Below, in pieces: positions 1 through 8,224 of a stretch of 64,000 nt of DNA. Under the pieces are notes generated by a model. That model was not told the DNA's origin. It saw only the letters and a program-made list of their open reading frames with translations, and did no database searches. Each line of letters opens with the position of its first letter. Position 1 is the first letter of the stretch. This DNA is from Gammaproteobacteria bacterium (GTDB lineage Bacteria > Pseudomonadota > Gammaproteobacteria > Berkiellales > Berkiellaceae): assembly GCA_016191245.1 (NCBI GenBank), contig JACPOY010000030.1:1-64000 (forward strand), read 5' to 3'. A program made the translations under genes and the position numbers.

Positions 1-42
1 GTTAAAATGGTCCCTATTGAACTTTTTTAATATGCGTTAAGT

Positions 43-54
43 CTTAATATTAAG
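43..54. promoter_or_regulatory. 12-bp perfect palindrome upstream of the SRPBCC gene
   Basis: CTTAATATTAAG is a perfect palindrome about 30 bases upstream of the first gene, and GTTAAG lies directly next to it. It could be an operator half-site pair or simply AT-rich chance. TTAA repeats are reminiscent of PmrA boxes in Legionella and Coxiella, but the spacing does not match that consensus. Confidence 0.25.
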
Positions 55-85
55 AACTGTATTTTTATCATGAATGGACTAATCA

Positions 86-520
86 ATGACCAAACCAATG
101 CTAGTAATTAAAAGAGAAGTCGATGCAAAACCGGATGTTGTATTTGCTGCTTGGTGTAAACCTAAGTTACTCATGAGATGGAGTTTTCCTTTTCAAGATT
201 GGAAATCAACAACTGAAAATGATTTTAAAATTGGTGGTCAATATACCCATATTGTCACAGCAACAGATGGTACACTTCATACACATACTGGAAAATATTT
301 AGATATAATTCCCAATCAAAAAATCGTTTTTACATGGAATGTGTTTGATATGCAAGATACATTAATTACTGTAGAGTTTAATGAAGTTGATGGTAAAACT
401 CAAATTACGCTAACCCATGAAAATTTTCCAGATCCAGAATTACGCACTCGTTATTATGAATCTTGGCAAGGTTGTTTAAATAATTTAGAAAAATTTCTTT
501 CCAATGAAACCTCAAAATAA
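86..520 (+). CDS. SRPBCC / AHSA1-like domain protein
   Basis: A 144-residue single-domain protein of the SRPBCC (START-like, AHSA1/Aha1 C-terminal) superfamily. Visible hallmarks are the N-terminal strand followed by DAKPDVVFAAWCKPKLLMRW, a central FKIGGQYTHIV strand pair, and the C-terminal helix RTRYYESWQGCLNNLEKFL that closes the hydrophobic cavity. The length is typical for the family. Members bind small hydrophobic ligands or act as stress-related chaperone-like proteins, and the ligand cannot be read from the sequence. It stands alone and converges on the minus-strand ligase gene, with stop codons almost touching. The family call is firm; the function is unknown. Confidence 0.85.
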   Translation: MTKPMLVIKREVDAKPDVVFAAWCKPKLLMRWSFPFQDWKSTTENDFKIGGQYTHIVTATDGTLHTHTGKYLDIIPNQKIVFTWNVFDMQDTLITVEFNEVDGKTQITLTHENFPDPELRTRYYESWQGCLNNLEKFLSNETSK

Positions 521-521
521 T

Positions 522-1646
522 TTAAATATTACTTCTTGCCCAAGTTTCGCATTGTTTTTTTACTACCCCCTCTAAACTATTTGTTCTCGAATAGATATTT
601 TTTAAATATTTAGCATCATTACTCTTTTTTGAAGCCCATTTCAAAATATCCAAAAGAAAATTGGTATTACCTAAATAATCTGCGTGAGATTCTATGATTT
701 GTAGGGTATTCAGAATATCTTCAGATACCATTTCATGGGTTTTTGTAAACGGACAGATGAAATCGCCTTCATATCCATATCGAGATGCTTGAAATCGATT
801 GTAGTTGTAAGCTAAATAAAGATCATCGGTAATTTTATGCGGCTTTTCAGTTAAAATGTATCTAGCTATGGTTTGAATATAAGCTGTCATAGCCACCACT
901 TTTTCAAGAGTTAATGGCATATCGCAAACGCGAATTTCAACCGTTCCAAATTCTGGTTTTGGTCGGATATCCCAATATAAGTCTTTCATACTATTAATAA
1001 TATTTAATTCATACATATTATTGTAATATTCACTAAATTCCTGCCAATCTCTTACTAGGGGTATTACGCCACTTAAAGGAAAAGCAGAAACAACATTGAC
1101 ACGAGTAGAATGAAAGCCAGTATAGATCCCTCGGTAAAACGGTGAAGAAGCGCTTAATGCGATAAATTGCGGAATATATCTAGATAACATATGCGTTAGA
1201 TAGATTGCATTTTCTTCATTGGTGCAGCCAATATGAATATGCAATGCAAAAACAGTAAAGCGTTTGGCAAGATAACCATATTGCCTGGAAATGTTTCGAA
1301 ACCGTGAAGTAGGGAATATTTTTTGTGAAGACCAATTTTGAAATGGATGTGTCCCACCACCGCAAATCCAGGCATCTAATTGATTTGCTTGTTTGGTGAG
1401 AAACCGACAAGTTTCACGCAACTCTTCTAATATATTTTTTGTAGAAAGATGAATTGAGGAATTAATCTCAATCATACTTTGTGTTATTTCTGGTTTTATT
1501 TTAGTTTTATAATAACTTCTATTGATGCTACGAATTAAATCTTTTGCTTTTGTTAAAAGATCACAGTTTTCTGGAGAAATGATTTGAAGCTCAAGTTCCA
1601 TCCCTAGGGACAACTCATGTGATTTTTTAAAATCAAGAGTTGTCAT
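522..1646 (-). CDS. ybdK: YbdK-type carboxylate-amine ligase (glutamate-cysteine ligase family 2)
   Basis: About 374 residues of the GCS2/YbdK family, ATP-grasp-related ligases that join glutamate to an amine such as cysteine. The first metal/ATP-site motif is GMELELQI near the N terminus, followed by HIHIGC, the TRVNVV region and FGTVEIRVCDMPLT, all family hallmarks. Length fits the family (about 370). A TTG lies one codon upstream, but the ATG at 1646 is preferred because it overlaps the stop of the preceding 26-codon ORF as TGATG, a classical coupling arrangement. It is last in an envelope/stress operon. Whether it makes gamma-glutamylcysteine in vivo is unknown; E. coli YbdK does so only weakly. 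Confidence 0.85.
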   Translation of the reverse strand: MTTLDFKKSHELSLGMELELQIISPENCDLLTKAKDLIRSINRSYYKTKIKPEITQSMIEINSSIHLSTKNILEELRETCRFLTKQANQLDAWICGGGTHPFQNWSSQKIFPTSRFRNISRQYGYLAKRFTVFALHIHIGCTNEENAIYLTHMLSRYIPQFIALSASSPFYRGIYTGFHSTRVNVVSAFPLSGVIPLVRDWQEFSEYYNNMYELNIINSMKDLYWDIRPKPEFGTVEIRVCDMPLTLEKVVAMTAYIQTIARYILTEKPHKITDDLYLAYNYNRFQASRYGYEGDFICPFTKTHEMVSEDILNTLQIIESHADYLGNTNFLLDILKWASKKSNDAKYLKNIYSRTNSLEGVVKKQCETWARSNI

Positions 1647-1726
1647 CAACTATGAGAAATAATCCAAATAATGAGCAATACGATAAAAGGAACTCCAAGT
1701 AGCCAAGCAATAAAATACTTAAACAT
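1646..1726 (-). CDS. 26-residue hydrophobic membrane peptide, translationally coupled to ybdK
   Basis: A short ORF encoding MFKYFIAWLLGVPFIVLLII followed by WIISHS. It is preceded by a perfect AGGAGG ribosome site five bases before ATG (plus-strand CCTCCT at 1733-1738). Its TGA overlaps the ybdK ATG by one base. The product is essentially one transmembrane helix with a short polar tail. It lies 12 bases after the DUF1328 gene in the same direction. The strong ribosome site and exact coupling argue for a translated peptide. It may be a membrane miniprotein, a leader that feeds ribosomes to ybdK, or both. Confidence 0.7.
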   Translation of the reverse strand: MFKYFIAWLLGVPFIVLLIIWIISHS

Positions 1727-1738
1727 TTTAACCTCCTT

Positions 1739-1924
1739 CTACATTGGCGGTGGTGGAGGACTTCGACCCACAATAAGGTAGTAAAGCAAAGAAAGGATAA
1801 ATAATACGATAAAAACAAAAAATAGCACTTGTGCAATTTGTCCAGCTGCTGCGGCCAAACCACCAAAGCCAAGTAGGGCAGCAACAATTGCAATAATGAA
1901 AAATACAAGAGCCCAATATAACAT
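1739..1924 (-). CDS. DUF1328 (YtjA-like) small membrane protein
   Basis: A 61-residue protein starting [20 protein letters not shown] and continuing with a [12 protein letters not shown] turn and a second hydrophobic segment, the standard two-helix DUF1328/YtjA pattern. The tail SPPPPPM is proline-rich. AAGGTG lies just before the ATG. Members are small inner-membrane proteins of unknown function often induced by stress. Here it is third in the operon PepSY protein - 201-aa membrane protein - DUF1328 - miniprotein - YbdK. The family assignment is confident; the role is not known. Confidence 0.88.
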   Translation of the reverse strand: MLYWALVFFIIAIVAALLGFGGLAAAAGQIAQVLFFVFIVLFILSLLYYLIVGRSPPPPPM

Positions 1925-1959
1925 ATGTCACCTTTTTAATGCGTGAATAGTCAAATCGC

Positions 1960-2565
1960 TTAACATTTTCGTCGGCATGTTTCAATTCCCACATGCGCAC
2001 CAAAACAACAGGCAATCGCTTCAACCAAAAATATAAAGAAAGAAGCTAACGTTGCCAGCCCAAGTTTGTGGGCTTGTTTTTGTTCAGCTAATTTTTCTGC
2101 TGATGATGAAGTTGTAGCATTATTTCGTTCGGCTTCTTGAGCGGTTGCCGTAACTTTTACACTGTCACTTGTTACGCTCATACTCATGAAATTTTGGGGT
2201 ACTGTAGCAATAGAGGTTTCATTAAGATGAGATAAAAAGATTATACTGATAAGAATATAAAGCACCCAGGTAACAAAACCATGTAAAATATGATGTCCTG
2301 CATGTGTGTTTTGTCCGTGAGATAAAATCATACTTGTGACTAAACCTGCAATAAATAACATAAGGAAACTACCTACCACAGTCCATAGATAGGTGATAGT
2401 TACTAATGTTTCAAGACCTTTTTCTGTTCGGGTATAAGCTGCTAAGCCGCCGCCAATGGTAAGAAGATTGAATAAAAATATTAATCCAAAGGCAACAACC
2501 GCTCCTACCAGAACGGCTTTCCAGGAAAAACATTTTGAACAATGGGTATCACTTTGTAACGTCAT
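1960..2565 (-). CDS. Membrane protein of unknown function (201 aa)
   Basis: I do not recognise the family. The N-terminal cytosolic part contains a CSKC pair (SDTHCSKCFSWK). Hydrophobic stretches follow at about residues 16-40 (AVLVGAVVAFGLIFLFNLL), 55-80, 92-110 and 170-190, so about four membrane segments. A polar Ser/Thr/Glu/Ala-rich loop (about 125-165) separates the last one. The C-terminal segment carries a CC pair and the tail ends CRRKC. An AGGAGT ribosome site lies just after the stop of the upstream PepSY gene, showing co-transcription. The gap to the DUF1328 gene is 35 bases. Metal or redox roles for the cysteines are speculation. Confidence 0.75.
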   Translation of the reverse strand: MTLQSDTHCSKCFSWKAVLVGAVVAFGLIFLFNLLTIGGGLAAYTRTEKGLETLVTITYLWTVVGSFLMLFIAGLVTSMILSHGQNTHAGHHILHGFVTWVLYILISIIFLSHLNETSIATVPQNFMSMSVTSDSVKVTATAQEAERNNATTSSSAEKLAEQKQAHKLGLATLASFFIFLVEAIACCFGAHVGIETCRRKC

Positions 2566-2576
2566 ATTGACTCCTG

Positions 2577-3032
2577 CTATTCACTTACTTTGGTGATATT
2601 TCCTGATTTTGCATCCATTTTTAAGGAAACTTTTTGTCCTTTATCATCAAGCGCTTTTACTTCATAAGTATTACTTAGCAATTCAGTATTGATTTCATAG
2701 ATATTGTTATAGCCTGCATCTTGAGCTTTCTTAGCAATTTCTATTGCTGTAAAACCTTCAATGTCATTCTTGGGCTTGGTCATTTCGCCAGATTGTGGAT
2801 TGATTTGAATTTCGATATTTTTTCCTTCCCCATTAACCACTTTGGCAACAAAAGCACCATTGGTTGTATCAAATTCTATTTTTTTAACAATAACATAACC
2901 TTTAGATTTTAAATCTTCTAAAGCTTTGATCATTTGTCCAGGTTGAGTTTGAGGGGCATCTGCTAGCGTTGCGGATGCATTAAAAGCGATAAATGAGCCA
3001 AGTACAAATGAGATAAGTGCTTTATTGTTCAT
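2577..3032 (-). CDS. Exported protein with two PepSY-like repeats
   Basis: A 151-residue protein with a Sec signal peptide (NNKALISFVLGSFIAFNASA, cleavage likely near ASA-TLADA). The mature part has two PepSY-like units at about 36-85 and 97-150. Each ends in the same pattern, IEIQINPQSGEMTKP and VSLKMDAKSGNITKV. PepSY domains are periplasmic or surface modules thought to inhibit proteases or sense the envelope. It is the first gene of the five-gene minus-strand operon running to ybdK, with AGGACA upstream of its ATG. An envelope-stress role is inferred from neighbours only. Confidence 0.82.
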   Translation of the reverse strand: MNNKALISFVLGSFIAFNASATLADAPQTQPGQMIKALEDLKSKGYVIVKKIEFDTTNGAFVAKVVNGEGKNIEIQINPQSGEMTKPKNDIEGFTAIEIAKKAQDAGYNNIYEINTELLSNTYEVKALDDKGQKVSLKMDAKSGNITKVSE

Positions 3033-3139
3033 AAATTTTGTCCTAATATTTTCATTACAATAATAATTTAGAACAAAGCTTAGCTATTTGTTTGAAAATG
3101 TTTAACTGATCATTTATTTAACGTGTGCTTTTGAGATTT

Positions 3140-3994
3140 TCATCCAGTATGTAGCTTGGCAGCAAGTAGCGTATTTTTGAGTAAAGACGCGACTGTCATT
3201 GGGCCCACACCACCAGGAACAGGAGTGATCCAACTGGCGCGTAATTTTGCTTGTTCAAAATCGACATCGCCAACTATTTTTCCAGAGTCAAGACGATTGA
3301 TACCAACATCAATAATTACAGCACCTTCTTTTATCCAATCACCCCGAATAAGCATAGGGCTGCCAGCTGCAACGATAACGATATCAGCTTGCTTTACTTG
3401 ATTAGCGAGGTCGCGTGTATAGCGGTGACAAATTGTAACAGTGGCATCTTGGTTCAGTAATTCTAAAGCCATGGGGCGACCAACAATTCTAGATGCACCG
3501 ACCATGCAAACCGATGCGCCCTGCAGCTTTATATCTGTATGAGATAATAAAGTGACGATGCCCACAGGGGTACATGGGCGCAGGCCAGGTTGGTTTTGTG
3601 CAAGTTTTCCTAAATTGTAAGGATGAAAGCCATCAACATCTTTATGTGGTGCGATAGTTTCAATTACTTTTTCCGTAGAGATATGTGATGGCAAGGGAAG
3701 CTGAACTAAGATCCCATCGATTAAATCTGAGTGATTGAGTTCTTCAATTTTATTTAATAATGCTTTTTCTGAAATATCAGCAGGCAAATCAAAAGCTTGT
3801 GAATGAAAGCCTATTTCTTCGCAGGCATGACGCTTTTTTTGTACATAAAGTTGTGATGCATGATCAAGCCCCACCAATATGACAGCAAGTCCTGGAGCAC
3901 GTTGCCCTCTTTGTGTTCTTGCTTTTACTTCTTTGGCAATCAAAGCTTGTTCTTGTTTGGCAATTGCTTTGCCATCTAATATTTTTGCAGTCAT
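3140..3994 (-). CDS. folD: Bifunctional methylenetetrahydrofolate dehydrogenase / cyclohydrolase FolD
   Basis: 284 residues, the usual FolD length. It interconverts 5,10-methylene-, 5,10-methenyl- and 10-formyl-tetrahydrofolate in the cytosol with NADP. Signatures seen are [14 protein letters not shown] (the catalytic Lys region), [20 protein letters not shown], the nucleotide-binding [16 protein letters not shown] and the C-terminal [15 protein letters not shown]. The arrangement GASRIVGRP carries an A where most homologues have R (GRSxIVG), a mild variant. It is a monocistronic gene on the opposite strand to the tRNA cluster. Confidence 0.97.
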   Translation of the reverse strand: MTAKILDGKAIAKQEQALIAKEVKARTQRGQRAPGLAVILVGLDHASQLYVQKKRHACEEIGFHSQAFDLPADISEKALLNKIEELNHSDLIDGILVQLPLPSHISTEKVIETIAPHKDVDGFHPYNLGKLAQNQPGLRPCTPVGIVTLLSHTDIKLQGASVCMVGASRIVGRPMALELLNQDATVTICHRYTRDLANQVKQADIVIVAAGSPMLIRGDWIKEGAVIIDVGINRLDSGKIVGDVDFEQAKLRASWITPVPGGVGPMTVASLLKNTLLAAKLHTG

Positions 3995-4110
3995 TTTTTT
4001 AACTTTTTATAAATGATAAAATTTTCCAAGGCTAATATCATAAACCTTTAATAAAAGCACGACCAATAAATTATTTACCTAAATTAATTAAGTTAATAGT
4101 CATAGGCAAT

Positions 4111-4139
4111 TTGACGGCCAAAAATAGAATGCGTATCAT
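4111..4139 (+). promoter_or_regulatory. Sigma70-type promoter for the tRNA cluster
   Basis: TTGACG at 4111-4116 and TATCAT at 4134-4139 are separated by 17 bases and match the -35/-10 consensus at five of six positions each. The bases after the -10 are GC-rich (GCGCG), the discriminator type found at stringently controlled stable-RNA promoters. Initiation would be near 4146, about 95 bases before tRNA-Pro. The elements are read directly; the activity is inferred. Confidence 0.6.
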
Positions 4140-4239
4140 GCGCGTGTTCAAATCAATGTATGGCGGCAGAAACAGTTTTTATAATTAGTGGCAACTAGAT
4201 GATTGTCATGATGTTTTCTGCTAAAGTGCAATCCGACAC

Positions 4240-4316
4240 CGGGGTATAGCGCAGTCTGGTAGCGCGCCTGCTTTGGGAGCAGGATGTCGGGGGTTCAAAT
4301 CCCTCTACCCCGACCA
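4240..4316 (+). tRNA. tRNA-Pro (anticodon TGG)
   Basis: A 77-base cloverleaf with acceptor CGGGGTA/TACCCCG, D arm, anticodon loop TTTGGGA giving TGG, T arm GGGTTCAAATCCC and encoded CCA. First gene of a five-tRNA array. Confidence 0.96.
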
Positions 4317-4329
4317 CTTTGTGGGATAT

Positions 4330-4406
4330 GCGCTTGTAGCTCATTCGGATAGAGCATCGGCCTTCTAAGCCGAGGGTAGCAGGTTCGAATCCTGCCAAGC
4401 GCGCCA
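4330..4406 (+). tRNA. tRNA-Arg (anticodon TCT)
   Basis: A 77-base cloverleaf with acceptor GCGCTTG/CAAGCGC, anticodon stem CGGCC/GGCCG-type around loop CTTCTAA (anticodon TCT), T loop GGTTCGAATCC and encoded CCA. Confidence 0.96.
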
Positions 4407-4437
4407 GGTTGTAATTAAAACCTGAAAGATTACTTAT

Positions 4438-4514
4438 GGTGAGCGTAGCTCAGTTGGTAGAGCCCCGGTTTGTGGTACCGGTTGTCGTGGGTTCGAGTCC
4501 CATCGTTCACCCCA
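4438..4514 (+). tRNA. tRNA-His (anticodon GTG)
   Basis: The cloverleaf includes the extra 5' G(-1) typical of tRNA-His, facing discriminator C. Acceptor is GTGAGCG/CGTTCAC, anticodon loop is TTGTGGT (GTG), and CCA is encoded. Confidence 0.96.
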
Positions 4515-4570
4515 AATTTCAATCCCCTTATGTGATTTTATAAAAAAATCCGAAGGGGGAAGTGTTTGAT

Positions 4571-4646
<76 letters not shown>

Positions 4647-4665
4647 TTAAGCACATCTTAATTAT

Positions 4666-4750
4666 GCGAAAGTGGCGGAATTGGTAGACGCACTGGTTTT
4701 AGGTACCAGCGGGTTAACCCGTGAGAGTTCGAGTCTCTCCTTTCGCACCA
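4666..4750 (+). tRNA. tRNA-Leu (anticodon TAG)
   Basis: An 85-base class II tRNA with a long variable arm (GGGTTAACCC region), acceptor GCGAAAG/CTTTCGC, anticodon loop TTTAGGT (TAG) and encoded CCA. Last of the array, 37 bases before tig. Confidence 0.96.
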
Positions 4751-4787
4751 ATTTGTCCCTACATATATACATAGAGAGGATATGTTC

Positions 4788-6095
4788 ATGGAAGTGTTAG
4801 TGGAGAACACCAGCACATTGGGTCGTAGATTAAAAGTTAGCGTTCCTGACGTGACAGTTACTGAGCAAATTAAATTAAAAATGGCAAAGCTGGCTAGAGA
4901 AGCCCATATTAAAGGCTTTCGTCCAGGAAAAGTTCCAACGAGCGTACTTGAGAAAAAGTTTGGTAACTCGGTTAGAATGGAAGTTATTAATGAACTTATT
5001 CGCCAAACATTAGGCGATGCAGTGAAAGACAAGCAATTGCAACCAGCTGGCATGCCTAAAATTGAAGAAATTAATAATGAATCAGGCAAAAATTTAGAGT
5101 TTGTTGCAACTTTTGAAGTTTATCCAGAAATTACTTTACAAGATTTCTCAGAAGTTGAGATTGAGAAGCGTTTGGTTGAAATAACTGATCAGGACGTTCT
5201 CTCTATGATTGATAAGTTGCAAGATCAGTTGGCAAATTGGTTGCCAGTTGAACGTGCTGTTCAATCGGGTGATAGATTAACGGTTGATTTTGCGCGACTC
5301 TTAAAAGATGAAGGCGCAAGTCGTGAAGAACAAAAGAATGTTCAAATGATTATTGGCACTGAAGGTGTCTTGCCAGGCTTGAGCGAAGCACTCATTGGCA
5401 AGAAGAAAGATGAAACAGTTGAAGTTTCGCTTACCTATCCTGAAAACTGGGCTGATGCGCCAGTAGCAGGTAAAGCTGTAACATTGTGGATTAGCATTCA
5501 TGATATCGCTGAAAAACAAAATCTAAGCCAGGATGAGTTGGCAAAAAAACTAGGATTGGAAGACGCCGATTCTTCAAAACTAAAGGATATGGTTCGCAGC
5601 CGTATGCAAGAAGAGCTTGATAAAGCATTACAAGATGAAATTAAAGAAGAAGTGCTCGAAAAATTGCTTGAGAAGAACCCAATTGAGTTGCCACATGCAC
5701 TGATTGAGCAAGAAAAAGAAGCTATCTACCGTGAAATGACTCGAAATAAACGTGGAAAGGTTTCAAAAGACATTTTGAATGCCCCTGGTGTAGAAGATTC
5801 AGCAAGAAGACGAGTTGAGTTAGGTTTGCTCTTGAATGAAGTTATTAAAAAGCATAACTTGAAAGCTGATGGGCAACGTGTAAGAGCTGAGGTTGAAAAA
5901 ATTGCCTCTAAATTTGCTAAGCCATCTGAGATAGTAGAGGCTTACTATGGTAGCAATGACTTGCTCTATAGTGTGGAACGTTTGGTCTTGTTGGAACAAG
6001 CAGTTGATGCCATTCTAGGGGAAGCAAAAGTGAAAGAAGTCAAAGCAAGCTTTGACGATGTAATGAACCCTCAAGACGAAAAGGGAATGGCTTAA
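4788..6095 (+). CDS. tig: Trigger factor, ribosome-associated chaperone and prolyl isomerase
   Basis: About 435 residues, the usual length. It binds nascent chains at the ribosome exit tunnel. The N-terminal ribosome-binding domain carries the signature GFRPGKVP (family GFRxGKxP). The FKBP-type isomerase domain follows at about 150-240 (TVDFARLLKDEG, GTEGVLPGLSEALIGKKKDE), then the helical C-terminal domain. An upstream ATG at 4782 exists, but its spacing to the AGAGAGGA ribosome site is too short, while ATG 4788 has normal spacing and gives the family-like start MEVLVENTSTLGRRLKV. It heads the tig-clpP-clpX-lon block. Confidence 0.96.
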   Translation: MEVLVENTSTLGRRLKVSVPDVTVTEQIKLKMAKLAREAHIKGFRPGKVPTSVLEKKFGNSVRMEVINELIRQTLGDAVKDKQLQPAGMPKIEEINNESGKNLEFVATFEVYPEITLQDFSEVEIEKRLVEITDQDVLSMIDKLQDQLANWLPVERAVQSGDRLTVDFARLLKDEGASREEQKNVQMIIGTEGVLPGLSEALIGKKKDETVEVSLTYPENWADAPVAGKAVTLWISIHDIAEKQNLSQDELAKKLGLEDADSSKLKDMVRSRMQEELDKALQDEIKEEVLEKLLEKNPIELPHALIEQEKEAIYREMTRNKRGKVSKDILNAPGVEDSARRRVELGLLLNEVIKKHNLKADGQRVRAEVEKIASKFAKPSEIVEAYYGSNDLLYSVERLVLLEQAVDAILGEAKVKEVKASFDDVMNPQDEKGMA

Positions 6096-6153
6096 ACGCT
6101 GTATAGTTCCACTCATCTAAGAGTTGGATAGAAATATAAAGGGAGAATACGTG

Positions 6154-6777
6154 ATGGCCGATAAAACTATAAGAGGGGGAGTACCTCCTATTTATAACCT
6201 GGGCGTTCCTATCGTGATAGAACAATCAGCTCGGGGAGAACGCGCTTATGATATATATTCAAGATTACTTAAAGAACGCGTTATCTTTTTAGTTGGCCAG
6301 GTAGAAGATTACATGGCTAATCTTGTAGTAGCGCAGCTGTTGTTTCTTGAGTCAGAAAATCCTGATAAAGATGTTTACATCTATATCAATTCTCCTGGTG
6401 GTTCAGTTTCTGCGGGTCTGGCAATTTACGATACGATGCAGTTTATTAAGCCAGATGTTAGCACTTTATGCGTAGGCTTAGCTGCAAGTATGGGAGCTCT
6501 CATATTAACAGGTGGCGCAAAAGGTAAACGTCACTCGCTTCCAAACTCCAGAATGATGATTCATCAGCCACATGGAGGCGCACAAGGGCAGGCTAGTGAT
6601 ATTGAAATTCAAGCCAAAGAAATTGTGAAAACGAAACAACGCTTGAATGAGATTTTGTCACATCACACGGGCCAGTCTTATGATGTAGTTGCACGTGATA
6701 CTGATAGAGATAATTTTATGAATGCAAATGAGGCAGTAAGTTACGGACTCATTGATTCGGTCATTGAAAAGCGCTAA
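6154..6777 (+). CDS. clpP: ATP-dependent Clp protease proteolytic subunit
   Basis: 207 residues from ATG 6154, with GGGAG eight bases upstream. A longer reading from TTG 6124 lacks support. ClpP forms the two-ring serine protease chamber fed by ClpX or ClpA. Catalytic Ser112 lies in [11 protein letters not shown] and His137 in MMIHQPHGG. The handle region [20 protein letters not shown] is standard, and a short N-terminal propeptide-like segment is present. It sits between tig and clpX as in most gammaproteobacteria. Confidence 0.97.
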   Translation: MADKTIRGGVPPIYNLGVPIVIEQSARGERAYDIYSRLLKERVIFLVGQVEDYMANLVVAQLLFLESENPDKDVYIYINSPGGSVSAGLAIYDTMQFIKPDVSTLCVGLAASMGALILTGGAKGKRHSLPNSRMMIHQPHGGAQGQASDIEIQAKEIVKTKQRLNEILSHHTGQSYDVVARDTDRDNFMNANEAVSYGLIDSVIEKR

Positions 6778-6846
6778 TGATTAAATATGGGGATGAGAAA
6801 TTCTCTAAATGGGTGAGTATCCTCTCATGTAGTTGCAAAGATAAGG

Positions 6847-6875
6847 GTTGAAACCTGTATGTTATGTCCCCATAT
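6847..6875 (+). promoter_or_regulatory. Heat-shock (sigma32-type) promoter upstream of clpX
   Basis: GTTGAAA at 6847-6853 and CCCCATAT at 6868-6875 are separated by 14 bases. They closely match the sigma32 consensus (CTTGAAA, 13-15 bases, CCCCATNT). Transcription would begin near 6883, about 30 bases before the clpX ATG. This implies heat-inducible expression of clpX (and possibly lon) separate from clpP. The match is seen directly; RpoH use is inferred. Confidence 0.72.
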
Positions 6876-6914
6876 AAAGATACATATAGTGATAAATTTG
6901 TTTGAGGTGGGCCA

Positions 6915-8204
6915 ATGAGTAATCATCACGGTGGTCGCGGAGATGATAATAGTAAGTTACTCTACTGCTCTTTTTGCGGAAAGAGTCAGCATGAAGTAAG
7001 AAAATTAATTGCAGGTCCATCAGTTTTCATCTGTGATGAATGCGTTGAACTTTGTAATGATATCATTCGAGAAGAAATTGAAGAAAGTAGTTCTCCAACC
7101 CAATCATCTGCGCTTCCAACTCCGCATGAGATTAATAAAATTCTTGATGATTATGTAATAGGACAATCAAAAGCCAAAAGAACTTTGTCTGTTGCTGTTT
7201 ACAATCATTACAAGCGTTTACAAAATAGTAATAAAACTGACGATATTGAGCTGGGAAAAAGCAATATTTTGCTTATTGGGCCAACGGGTTGTGGTAAAAC
7301 ACTATTAGCGGAAACCCTTGCACGTCTTTTAGATGTTCCTTTTACCATTGCTGATGCAACCACTTTAACGGAAGCAGGTTATGTCGGTGAAGATGTTGAA
7401 AACATCATTCAAAAATTATTGCAAAAATGTGATTATGATGTTGAGAAAGCTCAAACCGGTATCGTTTACATTGATGAAATAGATAAAATTTCTAGAAAAT
7501 CAGAAAATCCATCGATTACTCGAGATGTGTCTGGTGAAGGTGTTCAACAAGCATTATTAAAACTCATCGAAGGTACTGTTGCTTCTGTTCCTCCACAAGG
7601 TGGCAGAAAACATCCTCAACAGGAATTTTTGCAAGTTGATACAACGAATATTTTATTTATTTGTGGTGGTGCTTTTTCTGGCTTAGAAAAAGTGATCATG
7701 GATAGATCAGATAAAAGTGGTATTGGCTTTGGTGCACAAGTAAGAAGCAAGAAAGATAAGAAAGCGCTTAGCGAAGCAATTGCCTTGGTTGAGCCTGAAG
7801 ATTTAATTAAATATGGACTCATTCCAGAATTTGTTGGCAGATTGCCTGTTTTAGCAACGTTAGAAGAATTAGACGAAGATGCTTTGGTTTCCATACTTAC
7901 TGAGCCAAAAAATGCTTTAACAAAACAATATTCAAAATTATTTGATATGGAAAATGTTGTTCTAGAATTTCGTAAAGAAGCTTTAAGAGCTGTAGCGAGA
8001 AAAGCTTTAGAACGAAAAACCGGAGCCAGAGGTTTACGTTCTATTTTAGAACAAGTATTGCTAGACCTTATGTACGATCTTCCTTCCATGGAGAACGTGA
8101 GCAAAGTAGTGATCGATGAAGGATTTATCACTGGTGATTCAGGACCTCTTTTGATGTATGAAAATCCTGATAAACCAATGTTACAAGAAAATAGAGAGTC
8201 TTAA
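6915..8204 (+). CDS. clpX: ATP-dependent Clp protease ATP-binding subunit ClpX
   Basis: 429 residues. An AAA+ unfoldase that recognises tagged substrates and threads them into ClpP. The N-terminal zinc-binding domain has Cys18, Cys21, Cys40 and Cys43. Walker A is GPTGCGKT (122-129), Walker B is [10 protein letters not shown], the ClpP-docking IGF loop is in SGIGFGAQV, and sensor 2 lies in [18 protein letters not shown] ribosome site precedes the ATG. It is 137 bases after clpP behind its own heat-shock-like promoter, with lon 20 bases downstream. Confidence 0.98.
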   Translation: MSNHHGGRGDDNSKLLYCSFCGKSQHEVRKLIAGPSVFICDECVELCNDIIREEIEESSSPTQSSALPTPHEINKILDDYVIGQSKAKRTLSVAVYNHYKRLQNSNKTDDIELGKSNILLIGPTGCGKTLLAETLARLLDVPFTIADATTLTEAGYVGEDVENIIQKLLQKCDYDVEKAQTGIVYIDEIDKISRKSENPSITRDVSGEGVQQALLKLIEGTVASVPPQGGRKHPQQEFLQVDTTNILFICGGAFSGLEKVIMDRSDKSGIGFGAQVRSKKDKKALSEAIALVEPEDLIKYGLIPEFVGRLPVLATLEELDEDALVSILTEPKNALTKQYSKLFDMENVVLEFRKEALRAVARKALERKTGARGLRSILEQVLLDLMYDLPSMENVSKVVIDEGFITGDSGPLLMYENPDKPMLQENRES

Positions 8205-8224
8205 ACACCCTTAAGGAATACCAT

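Noticed and set aside
1728..2024. Alternative 98-residue minus-strand ORF over the DUF1328 gene
   Set aside because: Different frame from the clear DUF1328 protein, with composition typical of a shadow.
4195..4398. Minus-strand ORF of 67 residues across tRNA-Pro and tRNA-Arg
   Set aside because: It is the antisense of two tRNA genes and gives the well-known spurious GFEPATLGLEG-type peptide.
4658..5089. Minus-strand ORF of 143 residues across tRNA-Leu and the tig start
   Set aside because: Antisense of tRNA-Leu and tig; codon pattern follows the plus-strand gene.
6784..6875. Long-range inverted repeat TATGGGGA / TCCCCATA flanking the clpP-clpX gap
   Set aside because: Eight bases only, about 75 bases apart, and the right copy is explained by the heat-shock -10 element.
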